NCBI GenBank assembly: GCA_973895155.1
Contig: OZ316898.1
Location: forward strand, 248,001 to 312,000
Reading direction: 5' to 3'
Length of the DNA stretch: 64,000 nt
Source of the DNA: Marsupella aquatica
Taxonomy: Eukaryota > Marchantiophyta
Shown here: positions 19,614 through 29,865 of the stretch, piece after piece
Position numbering within the stretch: position 1 is the stretch's first letter
Layout of the letters: the number at the start of each line of letters is the position of its first letter
The notes under the pieces: model-generated
What the model was told of the DNA's origin: nothing
The model's database searches: none
What the model saw: the letters and a program-made list of their open reading frames with translations, nothing else
Translations under genes and position numbers: made by a program

Positions 19614-22578
19614 TGTGGTGCGTCCCATGGCTCCCTAAACCCAAGAAACCCCCCAGCTCAAGCCGATTCCCGCAGGTTTCGTGCTTGGCGAGGCCGTTTC
19701 CGCGGCTTAGCGGCATGGGACGCTGCTAACCTTCTACTACTACTATTAACATTTTACACACATATACTGGACAGATCCTTCATCGGGTCATGAGATACGT
19801 AGCCGGCCTAATATAGGCCTTCCCCTGTCTTCCCCTGTCTTCTTGTTAGGTATGTTTGGATTCCACCGCCGGAATGATCCCCAATAGGCTTGGTTAAGCC
19901 GCTAAGACCTCTCTCAGCTCGACACATCCAACTCTCACTCCCCTGCTTACTTTCCTTCCTTCTGTTGATGTGGGCACTCTTCACACAAGTTAATGCGACA
20001 CACAAATAGCAAAATGACTCATTCTGACTGAGTCATACCATGCACTTGCCATACAAACAGTACATCTCATACACAAGTTCTACGAACTAAGCCGTGAGGC
20101 CAACTCTATTCAGCTCTTAGGCATGAGGAAACATGAATATACACAAGGGTCACTGTATGACTAACCGAGAGCTTCTCGTACTACTTGATCCCAGCCCGGC
20201 TGGTGCAAACTAAAAACTTGCTAAAGAAGAGGCCCTGAGCTCCCCGCTGCCCAGGTACTTATCCTGGTAGTGGATCCGCCATTCTTTGCATCGTAAGCCT
20301 AATCTACTTAACAGTAATCTACTTACCCGAATCTACCTATGTACAGCAAGGCAGGAGCACAAGTGTTGCTCCTACCAGTGGAACCGCAATCCCACTAAGC
20401 TAAGTGTCAGGGCCGCTCCTGGTTCTGATCCTAATCCTAAACGTGGAGATCCGCGCCCGCCCTGCCCACTCACGCCTCCTCCCTCCACGTCCGCCCTCCC
20501 TAAAAAGAACGGCGCCCTTGCACCGTCACGACACCGGTGGTGGATCCTTAATGGATGCCCCCAACGCTTCCTCCTCAGCCACTGCCGTAGGTTCATTCTC
20601 TGACAGATTACCTGCCCTTGACTGAGTCAACTCTCCATCGGCCTGACTGGGTCCACCTTCGGCTTCAGTCTCGACACCGGCCTCGGCAATACCCACGGCT
20701 TCGGCCTCAGTCACTCCCTCGGCTTCGGCTTCAGCCACTCCCTCGGCTTCGGCCTCCCCTTCCCCTAGGGTAGTTGGATCCTTAGCCGTGACCCTGTCTG
20801 GGGTCGGTGCTGGGTCTACCTCCTTGATCACCACGGCCTGTGAAGTCGTATTACTCCTTGACCCTGAAGGTTTCCGCTTCTTCTTCGTTGGTGGCTCGGC
20901 AGCTGGTCCCTTCCCCTTCCCACTTACTTCCGGCACTGGTGCAGGTGGCGCGGCTTGTCCTTCGGCAATTACCACCCCTGGTAACTGGTTTGTCCCAACG
21001 GGAGATGGACCTACTGCAGCTAAGCATTTAAATACTGTGGCTTGTTTCTTCAGCCGCTCTGTTTGGTTGTCGGCCCGCCGCTGTAGGTTCTCCATCTTCC
21101 TCGTGATTTCCTCCAACTCCTCTTGGGTTTCATCCAGGTCCTTTAAGATCTTCTTCAATTGGTTGAGGAGGTACCCATTGTAGTCCTGGCTTGGGTCTGG
21201 CCTCTCTGCCAGATAGACCTGTGCCTTGCCGATCTCTGCCCTCGACAAGTTACAATGCATGGTCACCCGCAAGAAGTCGATCATCTCTCCTATGTGCGGG
21301 TTGGTGCAGGTGTTCCGGAAGAAGCCATTCTTCGTTGATGGCCCGGGGAACGACTGGAACTCCTTGTCAGGCAAGGTCTTCCTGGTATCAACTTTGGTCT
21401 TATTGCCTATCGGCAAGCCAAACACTTCGGCAATTACCTTGGGAGTAAGATAGAAATCCTTCCCATATATCCTCGTGCAATTGGTCTCGGGTTCCCATGA
21501 CCCCACGAATTCTAATAGGTCTGACTCCGGTACCTCCGGCTTCAGCCATGGTAATCTTACAAAGGCCTCCAAGCCGGATCCGGCCATGAAGCCTTGGTAC
21601 TTCTTGGTCTGCATGGCCGTAAAGCATGCATCCTCCTCCCGTGCAAAATGTAGTTGCACCTCCACCGGTAGGGTTGCCGCCCAGCCCTTCCAGGTGTCAT
21701 CCCTGGTTGGAATGGCCTTGATGGGATCGACCTCCTCCTCTTTGGCTTCTCCCTGCCTCCTGCTCTACTGCTCGGCTGGCTTCTTTGGTGCCGCCGACCT
21801 CGTTCTTTTTGCCGGGGTGGCTTCATCGTTGACAGCCCCCTTCCTCTTCATCTCTGCTGCCGTGGAGGTTTCTCCTAGCACCGTTGCCTGGGTCCACCTT
21901 TCCGTGCTACCCTTTAATTCCCAGTGTATGTCGTTGCAGTTCTTGATGGCCTCTCGGATGCCGACGACGCTGTCTTTGCAAAACAGAAGATCGTCGAGTT
22001 GATTGGAAGTAGGCGTCCACAGGAACTCGTCCTTGATGAGTTCGCCTCCTAAGAAAGCCGTCTTCTGCAGCTCCCACAATCGAGCGAGCTCCTACCGTTC
22101 TCGAGCTGCCCTTTCTGACTCCTCGTCCTCGTAAGTCTTGATGTACTCAGTTGCCCGTTCGAACAGGCATCCCCAGAAATGTGCCGCTTGATTGACGTTG
22201 CTCATACCCTCCTTAGGTCGATCGTCGGTATCTATTCTCTCCCCGAGTGCTTGCCTAAGCAGCTGACAGTAGTTGGCCTCCCGTAGTCGTCTGCCTAGTT
22301 CGTGCTCGCAAATGAGCCACCATCTCCTGCAAGCGCTCCTTACCCCTCTCCTCTGCCGGTCCTTCTTCCCGTTGATCCTTCCTAGCCGCCGATGCTTAAC
22401 GCGCCCTAACCCTAATCGGGTTTTCACCCTTAGCCTTACCTCCGGCCTCTGCTCGGGTTCCATGGTTGCCCCTAATTGTTTATATTTTCCTTGTTTTGTC
22501 ACTATACTAAGGTGTTCCTAGGGTGCCTTCCTGCTTTACCCACTTAACCGGCCGAGTGATTCCTGTCTAGGCATCACA
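19614..22578 (-). repeat. Element A 5' LTR, about 2.97 kb, containing a decayed accessory ORF
   Basis: Read on the minus strand it starts TGTGATGCC at 22578 and ends GCACCACA at 19614, an 8-base inverted repeat with one mismatch. Similarity with the copy at 59637-64000 begins at the same TGTGATGCC and I see essentially none beyond it, which supports this as the true end. Relative to that copy it lacks about 1.65 kb, so the original LTR would be near 4.4 kb. The last 796 bp (20409-19614) are non-coding and recur at 56553-59114 and 63263-64000. Confidence 0.75.
20526..22502 (-). pseudogene. Accessory ORF in the element A LTR: LPW domain fused to a coiled-coil stub, two stops
   Basis: One frame of about 659 codons (ATG probably at 22463), broken by TAG at 22092-22094 and at 21765-21767; the related copy at 59752-62979 has CAG at both places. 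The globular domain has LPWLKPEVP near codon 303 and VIAEVFGLPIG near 350. After NQLKKILK the frame jumps straight to DLDETQEELEE, because 1.65 kb encoding the linker and most of the coiled coil has been lost, apparently by deletion at a short TAAAGGA/TAAGGA match. The C-terminus is Ala/Glu rich with imperfect EAEAEGV repeats. Function unknown. Confidence 0.75.
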
Positions 22579-22878
22579 CTCGGGTTAGGCCGCTACCCGC
22601 TATCCGCTATCCGCTAACCTAGCCTAAGCTGAGCCCGAACCCGAGCTTACCTATGCTAACCTAAGCCCGAGTTTAGGCTAACCCGAGTTAAGTCTAACCC
22701 GGGATCAATCTAATCCGAACCCGGGTTAAGCCTAAGCTGAAGCTGTGCTTACTTGAGCTAAGCTGAAGCCGTGCTTACCTGAGATAAGCTGAAGCCGTGC
22801 TTACCTAAGCTAAGCCGTGGCCGAGCTTGGGTTAACCCGAAACTGAAGCCGAACCCGCCAATTCCGGCCACAAGTTAA
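22579..22878. repeat. Degenerate repeat tract flanking element A (AACCCGAG and 26-bp units)
   Basis: From 22579 to about 22730 the sequence is a degenerate series of TAACCCGAG/CTAAGCC-like words. At 22733-22810 there are three 26-bp tandem units of the type TAAGCTGAAGCCGTGCTTAC plus six more bases, differing at a few positions. This lies just outside the LTR boundary and is probably the sequence into which element A inserted. Confidence 0.65.
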
Positions 22879-25033
22879 CCCGTCACACTAATCAGGCCGT
22901 ATCTTCCTTAATACACCTCCGTTTCCCGAGTGTTTTATATCGATTTTACTCGCCTTGCCCAGATCTTTCCAATGCTCTTTACAGATCCAGATTTGGTGAC
23001 ATATTGAAAGAGATATGGTCGCCAACCGCCCGCGACATAGCTTTTATTTCCCTACTCTTAACGCCATGATTGCCCTTATTCTTGCTATCTTGCTAATTGT
23101 TATGCGGTATCAATAGCTACTCCTTGCATACAGCAACCTAGTTACTCAGATTATAGAATAAGGACCATGTCATCGGCGTCACATGTTTAAATTGGTCATC
23201 GTAGCCTGGGGTTTGGTTTTACTGGTTTAGTCACTTCGTTTTGTGGTTGCCTATTTGTTCTAAAGCATCTGAAATTGCAGGGCCTTTCCACAAAGAAGAA
23301 GGGGTTGGCGCCTTCTACCTTCAAGCTTCCGATCAATTGTGGCAAGAGCGGGGGCAAGAGTCTTATGCTCCGATCAAGGTAACAATGTAGTGAAGGCCCG
23401 AGTGAAGGTTTTCCTAGTTCCTGGGTTTTCTGTTGAACATATTTTTCTGTTTCGGTTACTTCCATATAGTGTATTGTTGCCCACTCCTATCATCTAAATG
23501 TTGGATAGTCCAAGTCTATTCTGCTCTGTAAATAGATAGAATGTGCGCCTGGACAGAATGAGGAGAAAGAGAAAGTGATCCCATTGTGCAGCGAGCAATG
23601 TTCAGTTTTTGCTTCACAAGCCCGTTGATGTTAATTGATGTTCATTCTTGTCTCTTCTCTACAGGTGAAGCGCAAGGCTAGGCCCCGGGCTAGGCAGACA
23701 TTTGCTAGCCTTGTTACACTAGCGGAACAACAATTGGGGAGAAAGCAGCGGGGAAAGCAGTTGGTCAGCTTTTGAGTGCTGGTGAGTATGCTTAACTTCT
23801 TGAAATCTGTACTAGGTCCTTGGATGAATACCTCGTGTTATTTGCCTTATTCTTGTTGTAATGTCGTTTCTCTTGTTGTAATGTCGTGGCGGAGCGGTAC
23901 CTCTCATTCTGCTCTCTCCTCCTCCACTGCCTCTGTGAGCGCTTGCTTTGATGCGTCATTTAACTACCTTTGTGGGTTGAAGCATTTTGTTGAAGCTCCG
24001 CGCATCAGTGTCAGCTCTGTTAATTTACGCTCTGTCTCGTAAGGTCAAGTTGTTTGCGCCTAGGTCAGCATTTTCTGAAGCTCTCGCGCGAAGAAATTTT
24101 AGCTTTAGCTCGCTACTACATTTGGTAAAGCTTAGCTTTAAAACTCTATCTGTGCTTGGGCTTTTCGAGTAGTCGGTGATCATTGAATTTGATGTACTTA
24201 AGTTTCTGGAATTATGGCTCCTGCAGTTAGCTTGACTTCTCTGCCGCAATTGGGACTTCCGGTGTGCATGGTCTAACTAGCATCTCGCAGAAAATTTAGC
24301 ATCTCATTTACTCCTACAGGTTTATTGTCACAGGCAGGAGCAGAGTTGGAGTAGTGGCTGAAACTTAGACCAACAGTTGGGCGTCAAGAAACGATGGTGA
24401 GTACTCAGTCTAACTGGTGAAATATTGTCTTCTTTGGTTTTTGAATGTGTGCCATTGTTGAATTACATATTTGTGGGCATGTTGTATGACCCCAAGGACC
24501 TATCATTCGTTTTGTTTTACAGGTTTGGAGGTGGGCCGAGGCCGGGGCTCAACGCTTGTCTACAGTATCGTATTTGGCCGCGAGGTTACATCACTCTAAG
24601 GTGACACATCATTTTGCATATTAATTGTTTCTCCTTCTCCGCTATTGTATGATATGATTTGCGACTACTGTCATCTGCTTTCTAATTGCCAATGCAGTCC
24701 TGTAGTGTCATTCCGAGTCTCGTTTCTTTTATTGAATGGATTTGTTTGTCGTCTCCGCAGGTGAAGTGCAAGGGCTGCCCGGAAAGTGTGAGTTGTCTTG
24801 AAAGTTCTGGCACATTCAGGTCCGGGATTCAGGTTCTTGGCGTCAATTGTCTTGTGAGTAGAAGTCCCGGTAGAAGTCAATCTATAAGCAATATGTCACG
24901 TGAGACAAAGGTCAATGCCATATGGAGCCTTTCTATGCAAGTCATAGGGGCATTTGTGTGCTCTACGGTCGGATTGTGTACTGAAAATTTACTGTGGACT
25001 CTGTTGGGTTTGCTTAGCCAACTATTTTGATTT
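22879..25033 (+). other. Unassigned region with exon/intron-like pattern
   Basis: No long ORF. Several 90-130 bp segments are preceded by pyrimidine-rich CAG and followed by GTAAC, GTGAGT or GTGACA: about 23279-23380, 23665-23782, 24320-24398, 24523-24599 and 24761 onward. This looks like a plus-strand spliced transcript, but exon phases do not join into one frame (the first junction gives a stop), so it may be a decayed gene, a non-coding RNA or chance. A Lys-rich stretch in the first segment and an Arg-rich stretch in the second are the only protein-like hints. Confidence 0.25.
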
Positions 25034-25378
25034 TTGCATGAAATTTTGGAGCGATTCATCGCTCTTGCGCGTCCACCCCTAGAGATGGCTGATGCTGGGG
25101 GTGCAGAGGCCCCTCATCCTGACATTGTCGGCCAGCAAGTGAAGAAGAAGCAAGCTCAAGTGAAGCAACGTCATGACAAGAAGTTGAAGAAGCCGACTTC
25201 TTTACTTGCTGGACAGTTGGTATTACTCTATGATAGTAGGTATGCTCATTTTCCAGGCAAGTTGCATACTCGATGGTTGGGTCATTTGTTCACCAGGTTT
25301 ATGCTAATGGGTCAATTCAGCTTGCTACTCTTGAAGGAGAGGTGTTTTCTACTAGAGTGCACCATGATTGATTGAAGC
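25034..25378 (+). pseudogene. pol: Element F integrase C-terminal remnant
   Basis: The translated text QRHDKKLKKP ... GQLVLLYDSRYAHFPGKLHTRWLG is the GPY/F-type tail of a gypsy integrase and parallels element B (VFDSRYMLFPGKLHTHWIGPY). A frameshift just after HTRWLG puts the rest (ANGSIQLATLEGEVFSTRV) in another frame, and a TGA follows. Nothing upstream of 25034 looks like pol, so this is only the 3' end of an old element. Confidence 0.75.
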
Positions 25379-25423
25379 GATATTATAATCAGGAATGAGT
25401 GTGTTTGTGGGGACGCTGCACAC

Positions 25424-25438
25424 TTAAGTAGGGGGCTA
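25424..25438 (+). promoter_or_regulatory. Element F polypurine tract
   Basis: TTAAGTAGGGGGCTA immediately precedes TGTGG of the LTR, matching the arrangement in element B (TTAAGTGGAGGGCTA then TGTGG). Confidence 0.75.
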
Positions 25439-25690
25439 TGTGGAATGGCTCGATATAGGTTTATGTAAGAAACTTGTCATTTTTTTGCTCTTTGGACAAG
25501 GAATAGTAAGAAAGACATTTTAAGTGCTATCGGAGTAACTAGGTTTTAGGAACTTAAGTAGGTAGAATAGGAAAGATAGTGGAATGGAAGGTTACTGAGT
25601 TGTAAGCAAGTGACAAGGGATAAGAAAGATGGGGCATACAACGTTCCGTCCTTATTAGAATAGGCGACTATTCCGAGCCGGAGAAACAAC
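25439..25690 (+). repeat. Element F 3' LTR, left part, interrupted by the CACTA transposon
   Basis: Begins TGTGGAATGGCTCGATATAGG after the polypurine tract. About 80 bases of this start recur at 55352-55430. The LTR resumes at 42847 after the CACTA element; its far end is not clear. Confidence 0.75.
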
Positions 25691-25720
25691 CACTAGTAGA
25701 AACCGGGGGGTATTTAGACC
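25691..25720 (+). repeat. CACTA left terminal inverted repeat
   Basis: CACTAGTAGAAACCGGGG followed by GGTATTTAGACC; partner at 42816-42843. Preceded by AAC. Confidence 0.93.
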
Positions 25721-26000
25721 CCATTAAACGACTATTCAGTACCGTATAGGACTTGGAAACGACTGGGAAGGACTCTAGTCCTTTATAGGACTGCGAGTCG
25801 TATGTTTTGTTACTATAATCAACTGAGTCCTTTATAGAACTGGTTTATAAGTCGTTTAATAGACTGGATTTTCAGTCTATTTTAGTCTTTGTGTGGGTAG
25901 CTTTGGTGAGTCGTTTTTAGTCTTTTATGGGCTGCGATGATGAGTCGTTGGGAATGACTAAAAAGGTTATGGAGGGTAGTCTTTAAATATACTTTGTGGG
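25721..26000. repeat. CACTA left subterminal repeats
   Basis: Many copies of a short word around AGTCCTTTATAGGACT, AGTCGTTTA and AGTCTTT in both orientations. Subterminal repeats of this sort bind the TNPA-type protein in En/Spm. Related words occur at 42540-42815. Confidence 0.7.
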
Positions 26001-26516
26001 GTATGTATAAGTCTTTCATGTCAACTGGATATGAGTGATGAAGACCCCACTATACTACTTGGAATGAACCCACTCTTGTGCACAAATAACATATTGCATT
26101 CATGTTTTATTGTGTACTTGGAATGAACTCACTCTATAAGTTCACCATTCATCATGTTAACATTAGAATACATAGTTTCAGAAAGCCATCTTCTATACCA
26201 TGTACACTAATATGAATTCACAGATTCAAATTTCATAGACTACAAAGAAGGTCACAAAGTATTCCTCTATACCATACACACTAATACTGAAATGATAAAA
26301 TAGATTCAAGTATCATAGACAATCACCATAGAGCCATAGTTTGACATCAATCACTTGTTTCATACATACAGAATTCAGAAATATCAATGTCACACACAAC
26401 GTCTCCTTCATCCTCTTTACCAAATGGAAAAATTGGTACAGATATTTCTTGGATCTTTCCAAGGCAATGTCAAAATGTGACACAATTCACATGATTCTAT
26501 CTACACTTGCATTCAG
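26001..26516. other. AT-rich CACTA segment without a gene
   Basis: Contains two pairs of degenerate direct repeats: ACTTGGAATGAAC near 26060 and 26114, and TCTATACCAT near 26191 and 26264. No ORF is supported. It lies downstream of the minus-strand TNPA-like gene and may hold its 3' untranslated region. Confidence 0.4.
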
Positions 26517-29500
26517 TCACTGCAGACTAACACACTCTGATGGCCAGAGCACAAGAGATCCTACTGCATCTGCAATTATTTCTTGAGGTGGATCATCGTC
26601 TCTATTCGGAAATGGCAAATTACAATTAGATACAATCACTGTAGTCAACAACACTACTACATGGTCATCCGGGACCACTTTGCCATGGAATTGTGCATGA
26701 TCCGGTCGCAAAATGCCTGTACCCACACATACCTGCGAGTCATCCTCCCATGATAGAAGATTATGGACTGGCTCTGCTGTGGCTATCACCTCCACCTTAC
26801 CCTGGCTGTTTTTCTTGGCTTTCCTGGGTGGCTTATACATGACATTATTCATACCTTGGTTGCGAGTCATGACTTTGGCACGAGTGTTTTGTGCTGGTGA
26901 TCGAGAATTGGCTACACTCTTCTTCAAAGAATCTGCATCCATATTTGACACTTCTGATTGTGTAGCAGGATTTCCCTGCAACATCATCTCAGTATCTGCC
27001 AACATTGTACTTGCTTCAATTGAAGCATCTACAATCTTACTTGCATCCAATGTTGCTCCCAAGTTTCGACGTCGCTTCACCCTACTCCCACTTGGTTGAG
27101 AGTCTGTCAACTCTGCATCAACTACAATTCAGTGTCATGTCCAACATAAGTCAATCACTCATCACATGTGCTAAATGTACATGTCACCAACCACAAAGTT
27201 GTCACTATCTCCTTACCATTATGAACAGCCTTCTTCCCCTTCTTTGCCATTGCCATATGCTCCATGTCTGCTTCTATTGATCAATAAACACACCACAATA
27301 TTCAGGTTGAATCTATTAACCACTGAATTGTTGCTCAACATTCATATAGAGGAATTTAAAGCATCAGCTTACCTGATACCTCCTTGGCTATGGTCACTGA
27401 GGCACTGGGCACATCTTCTTCATTATTGCTCTTTGAATCACCTGATACATCAATCATGATGTCACTTCAGATCCCAGTTCATCCAACCAGTTCTTACAGA
27501 AAAGATTACTTCCAACCGGCTTAAGCTTCACAAAACTCCATGCACTTTTCAAATGTAATGTACTGGATCATAGCAGGTTACCTGTCTCAGCAACCTTCTT
27601 GCCCTTTTGCTTACTGATTACAGGGTCCTTCTCTGCCTCCACTCTTCCTGCATTCAAACCATTCACTCAATTCATGAAAACTTACTTCTAACATTTGAAC
27701 ATAGGACACAATGAACAATGGGCCGGTGTCATTTCCATACCTGTGTCAGATTTGCCAATTCCCTTTTTTGTTAACAAGGGCACACTTTGTACAATGTTGC
27801 CCTCATTGTTTGGTTGGGAACCACCCAATTTTTCAATCACAAGCTTGAAATTAGATTCCACTGATGCAAGAAGGTTCGCTACAGATGCCTCCACAATATC
27901 CAAACGATCAGCCAATTTACTTTCCACTCGAGGGAGTCCACACTCTAATGACTTCAACCGTTCACACATCTCTGTGAGAGTTGTAACAGTTCCCTGTCAT
28001 AACACAGCTTACATATCTCAGATAACTGTCCCCAAGAACTGGTTGCTTACTTCCTACTACATTTCTTTCTGATGCTCAAGGCCAAATAGTCACAGAACAT
28101 ACAGAATTACAACATAATCACCTGTTTAGAAGTCACACTTGTCACCTCACTCCTTTGTTTCATGAACTCCTCTCTCACTTCTTGTGCTGATGGTTCTTCA
28201 CTTGTCAATTTCTTCTGCAGTCCACATCAACATACATATGAATGAAACCAAGTGTTGATTGTCAATGAAAATGTAATAATGGTAGCAAGATGATAAGTTT
28301 GAGGCTTACTATCAGGCATGTCACTGCCTTACCAATTGTTCTTTCACTGGAGCATAACTTCCTCTCCCAACCTGTGAAAGGTGTTTCACTTTGCCTCGAG
28401 CATTTGACATCAGTTCACTCTTGCTCTGTCCAGCCTCCGACATGAACCCTTTGATTAACCGTGTCCATTGATCCAGTTCCAATGATGGGGGTGGTGGCAT
28501 TCTCCTGTTAGAACCATTGTCTATCCACATCCTTTTCAACCTATGCCTCTCTTGTTTCAAAATCCTCATTGCATAATCTGATATGCAATCTTCAACTGGG
28601 CCCTTACCATCATTACCAACATAGTCCCACCATTCAAGAATGTCCTTGCAGATAGCAGCCCAATCAACTTTGTTCTGACTCCTAAACTCTGTAATGCTCA
28701 AATCTAACCAACGCAATACTTCTCCTCTTAGGTCAGAATGCCAACGGTTCTTACCATCACATGTGGGAGTTATCCAACCTTCGGAATTCACTTCTACTTT
28801 ACCAAATTTGTTACTGTCTCCTGCCTTGGTACTCCCTAAAGCGCTACTATGTGTCCCTCCACGGCCTGGTGTCCCCCCACAGCCTGGGGTCCCTCCACGG
28901 CCTGATCTCCCCCCACGGCCTGGATTGCATTGTCCAAACCTCCCTGGAGTCCCTGCACATTTACAGGATCCATTTACAGTCACTTACATTAGGTAAGTAT
29001 GAATCATAAATCCTGCTGCCAAATATACACTGGACTTCAGAGCAATTCTGCAATGACCAAGTTACCTCTCCCTTGGCGCATAGATGGTTCTGGACCACCT
29101 GTCCTATTGCTTTGTCTTGATGAATTAGGGCCGTTTCTCCCGCCTGTGAATGATTGCCGCCTATCTGAACGTGGATGGCCTTTGTTGTTTTCGTGATTGT
29201 CCCAATCAGAGTCTGCATACCAACAGGTACATGCCACACTCATGGACCTGTAAGATAAACTCTTTGCCCTAGCTACACATCAGATAAGTCCATATTGAGC
29301 TAAATCTCTACTACCATCACAAAATCACTAGCACAAGGCACTTACTTGTCCAATCATCCTCCTCACCTTTCCATTGCCCTCTGTACCCATCTCTACCACG
29401 CTCTGGGTGTTCATATTCATCCCATCCATCTTCTGCTCCATCATAGTCATCATCATAATTATCAGGCGTCCCTTGCCAATAACTCTGGCTCCTTCTAGGG

Positions 29501-29714
29501 TATGGATTATGTGATTTCTCTCTAGCTGCCCACCTACGTGGGACTTGATGAGGGCCCTGTGCATCCTGCACAGGTGCATTTTTCTGTGAGCCCCCTGCAT
29601 CTGGGTCTCCATCCATATCCAATCTTTCCTCTTCACCCCACTCTCCAAGCCCCATGTCTGTCTCCATGTCATCACCCTCTTCCCCCATAGCTTCTGCACA
29701 GCACCCACAACCAA
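26517..29714 (-). CDS. CACTA second gene (TNPA-like, Transposase_24 type), multi-exon
   Basis: Read right to left, plausible exons are about 29714-29346 (acidic, Arg/Gly rich; donor AAG|TAAGTG region), 29250-29080, 28941-28331 (donor GTAAGG), 28216-28136, about 27990-27744 (donor GTATGG) and 27110-26517. Several borders have GT/AG signals I could read; exact junctions are estimates. The 28941-28331 exon starts with Gly-rich TPGRGG repeats and then a Transposase_24-like segment (LDQWTRLIKGFMSEAGQSKS ... GRGSYAPV). The next holds a coiled-coil-like run. The last ends in a domain seen in plant transposon proteins (VVPDDHVVVLL ... DAVGSLVLWP), possibly the DUF8039 type. In En/Spm the second protein binds subterminal repeats and assists transposition. 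Confidence 0.65.
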
Positions 29715-29865
29715 ACAGGGAGAATCAGCACACTAAATTCAAAGTATCAATCAATTTCATGCATATCCAACTATCCTAAACATCATTCCAGGCAGCAATT
29801 CCCGTTCTGTGACTCTGTGCAGGTAGTCATCCTCAACCTCATACTTGCCAATCGCCAGCTGTTGC

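Larger units (their letters stand above)
1..22578 (-). mobile_element. Element A: Ty3/gypsy LTR retrotransposon, 5' LTR to integrase, interrupted by element B and cut by window edge
   Basis: Read on the minus strand the order is long 5' LTR (22578-19614), primer binding site (19609-19591), gag-protease (19544-16551), pol start (16644-15362), then a foreign element (15361-1814), then the rest of pol (1813-1). The 3' LTR would lie to the left of the window. Gag-protease-RT-RNase H-integrase order and the TGGCGC primer site place it in the plant Ty3/gypsy group, probably near the Tat/Athila branch; that placement is by general resemblance. I see no stop in gag or pol apart from the inserted element, whereas the ORF inside the LTR is decayed. 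Confidence 0.85.

Noticed and set aside
19614-20409. A 796-bp LTR starting TGACACTTAGC for elements A and C
   Set aside because: This segment recurs at 56553-59114 and 63263-64000, but similarity between copies continues upstream to TGTGATGCC, which pairs with the GCACCACA end. The longer LTR explains the sequence better, though the shorter one is not fully excluded.
28835-28950. GC-rich tandem repeat (CCTCCACGGCCTGG-like)
   Set aside because: It encodes the Gly-rich TPGRGG repeats of the TNPA-like protein and is explained by that coding function.
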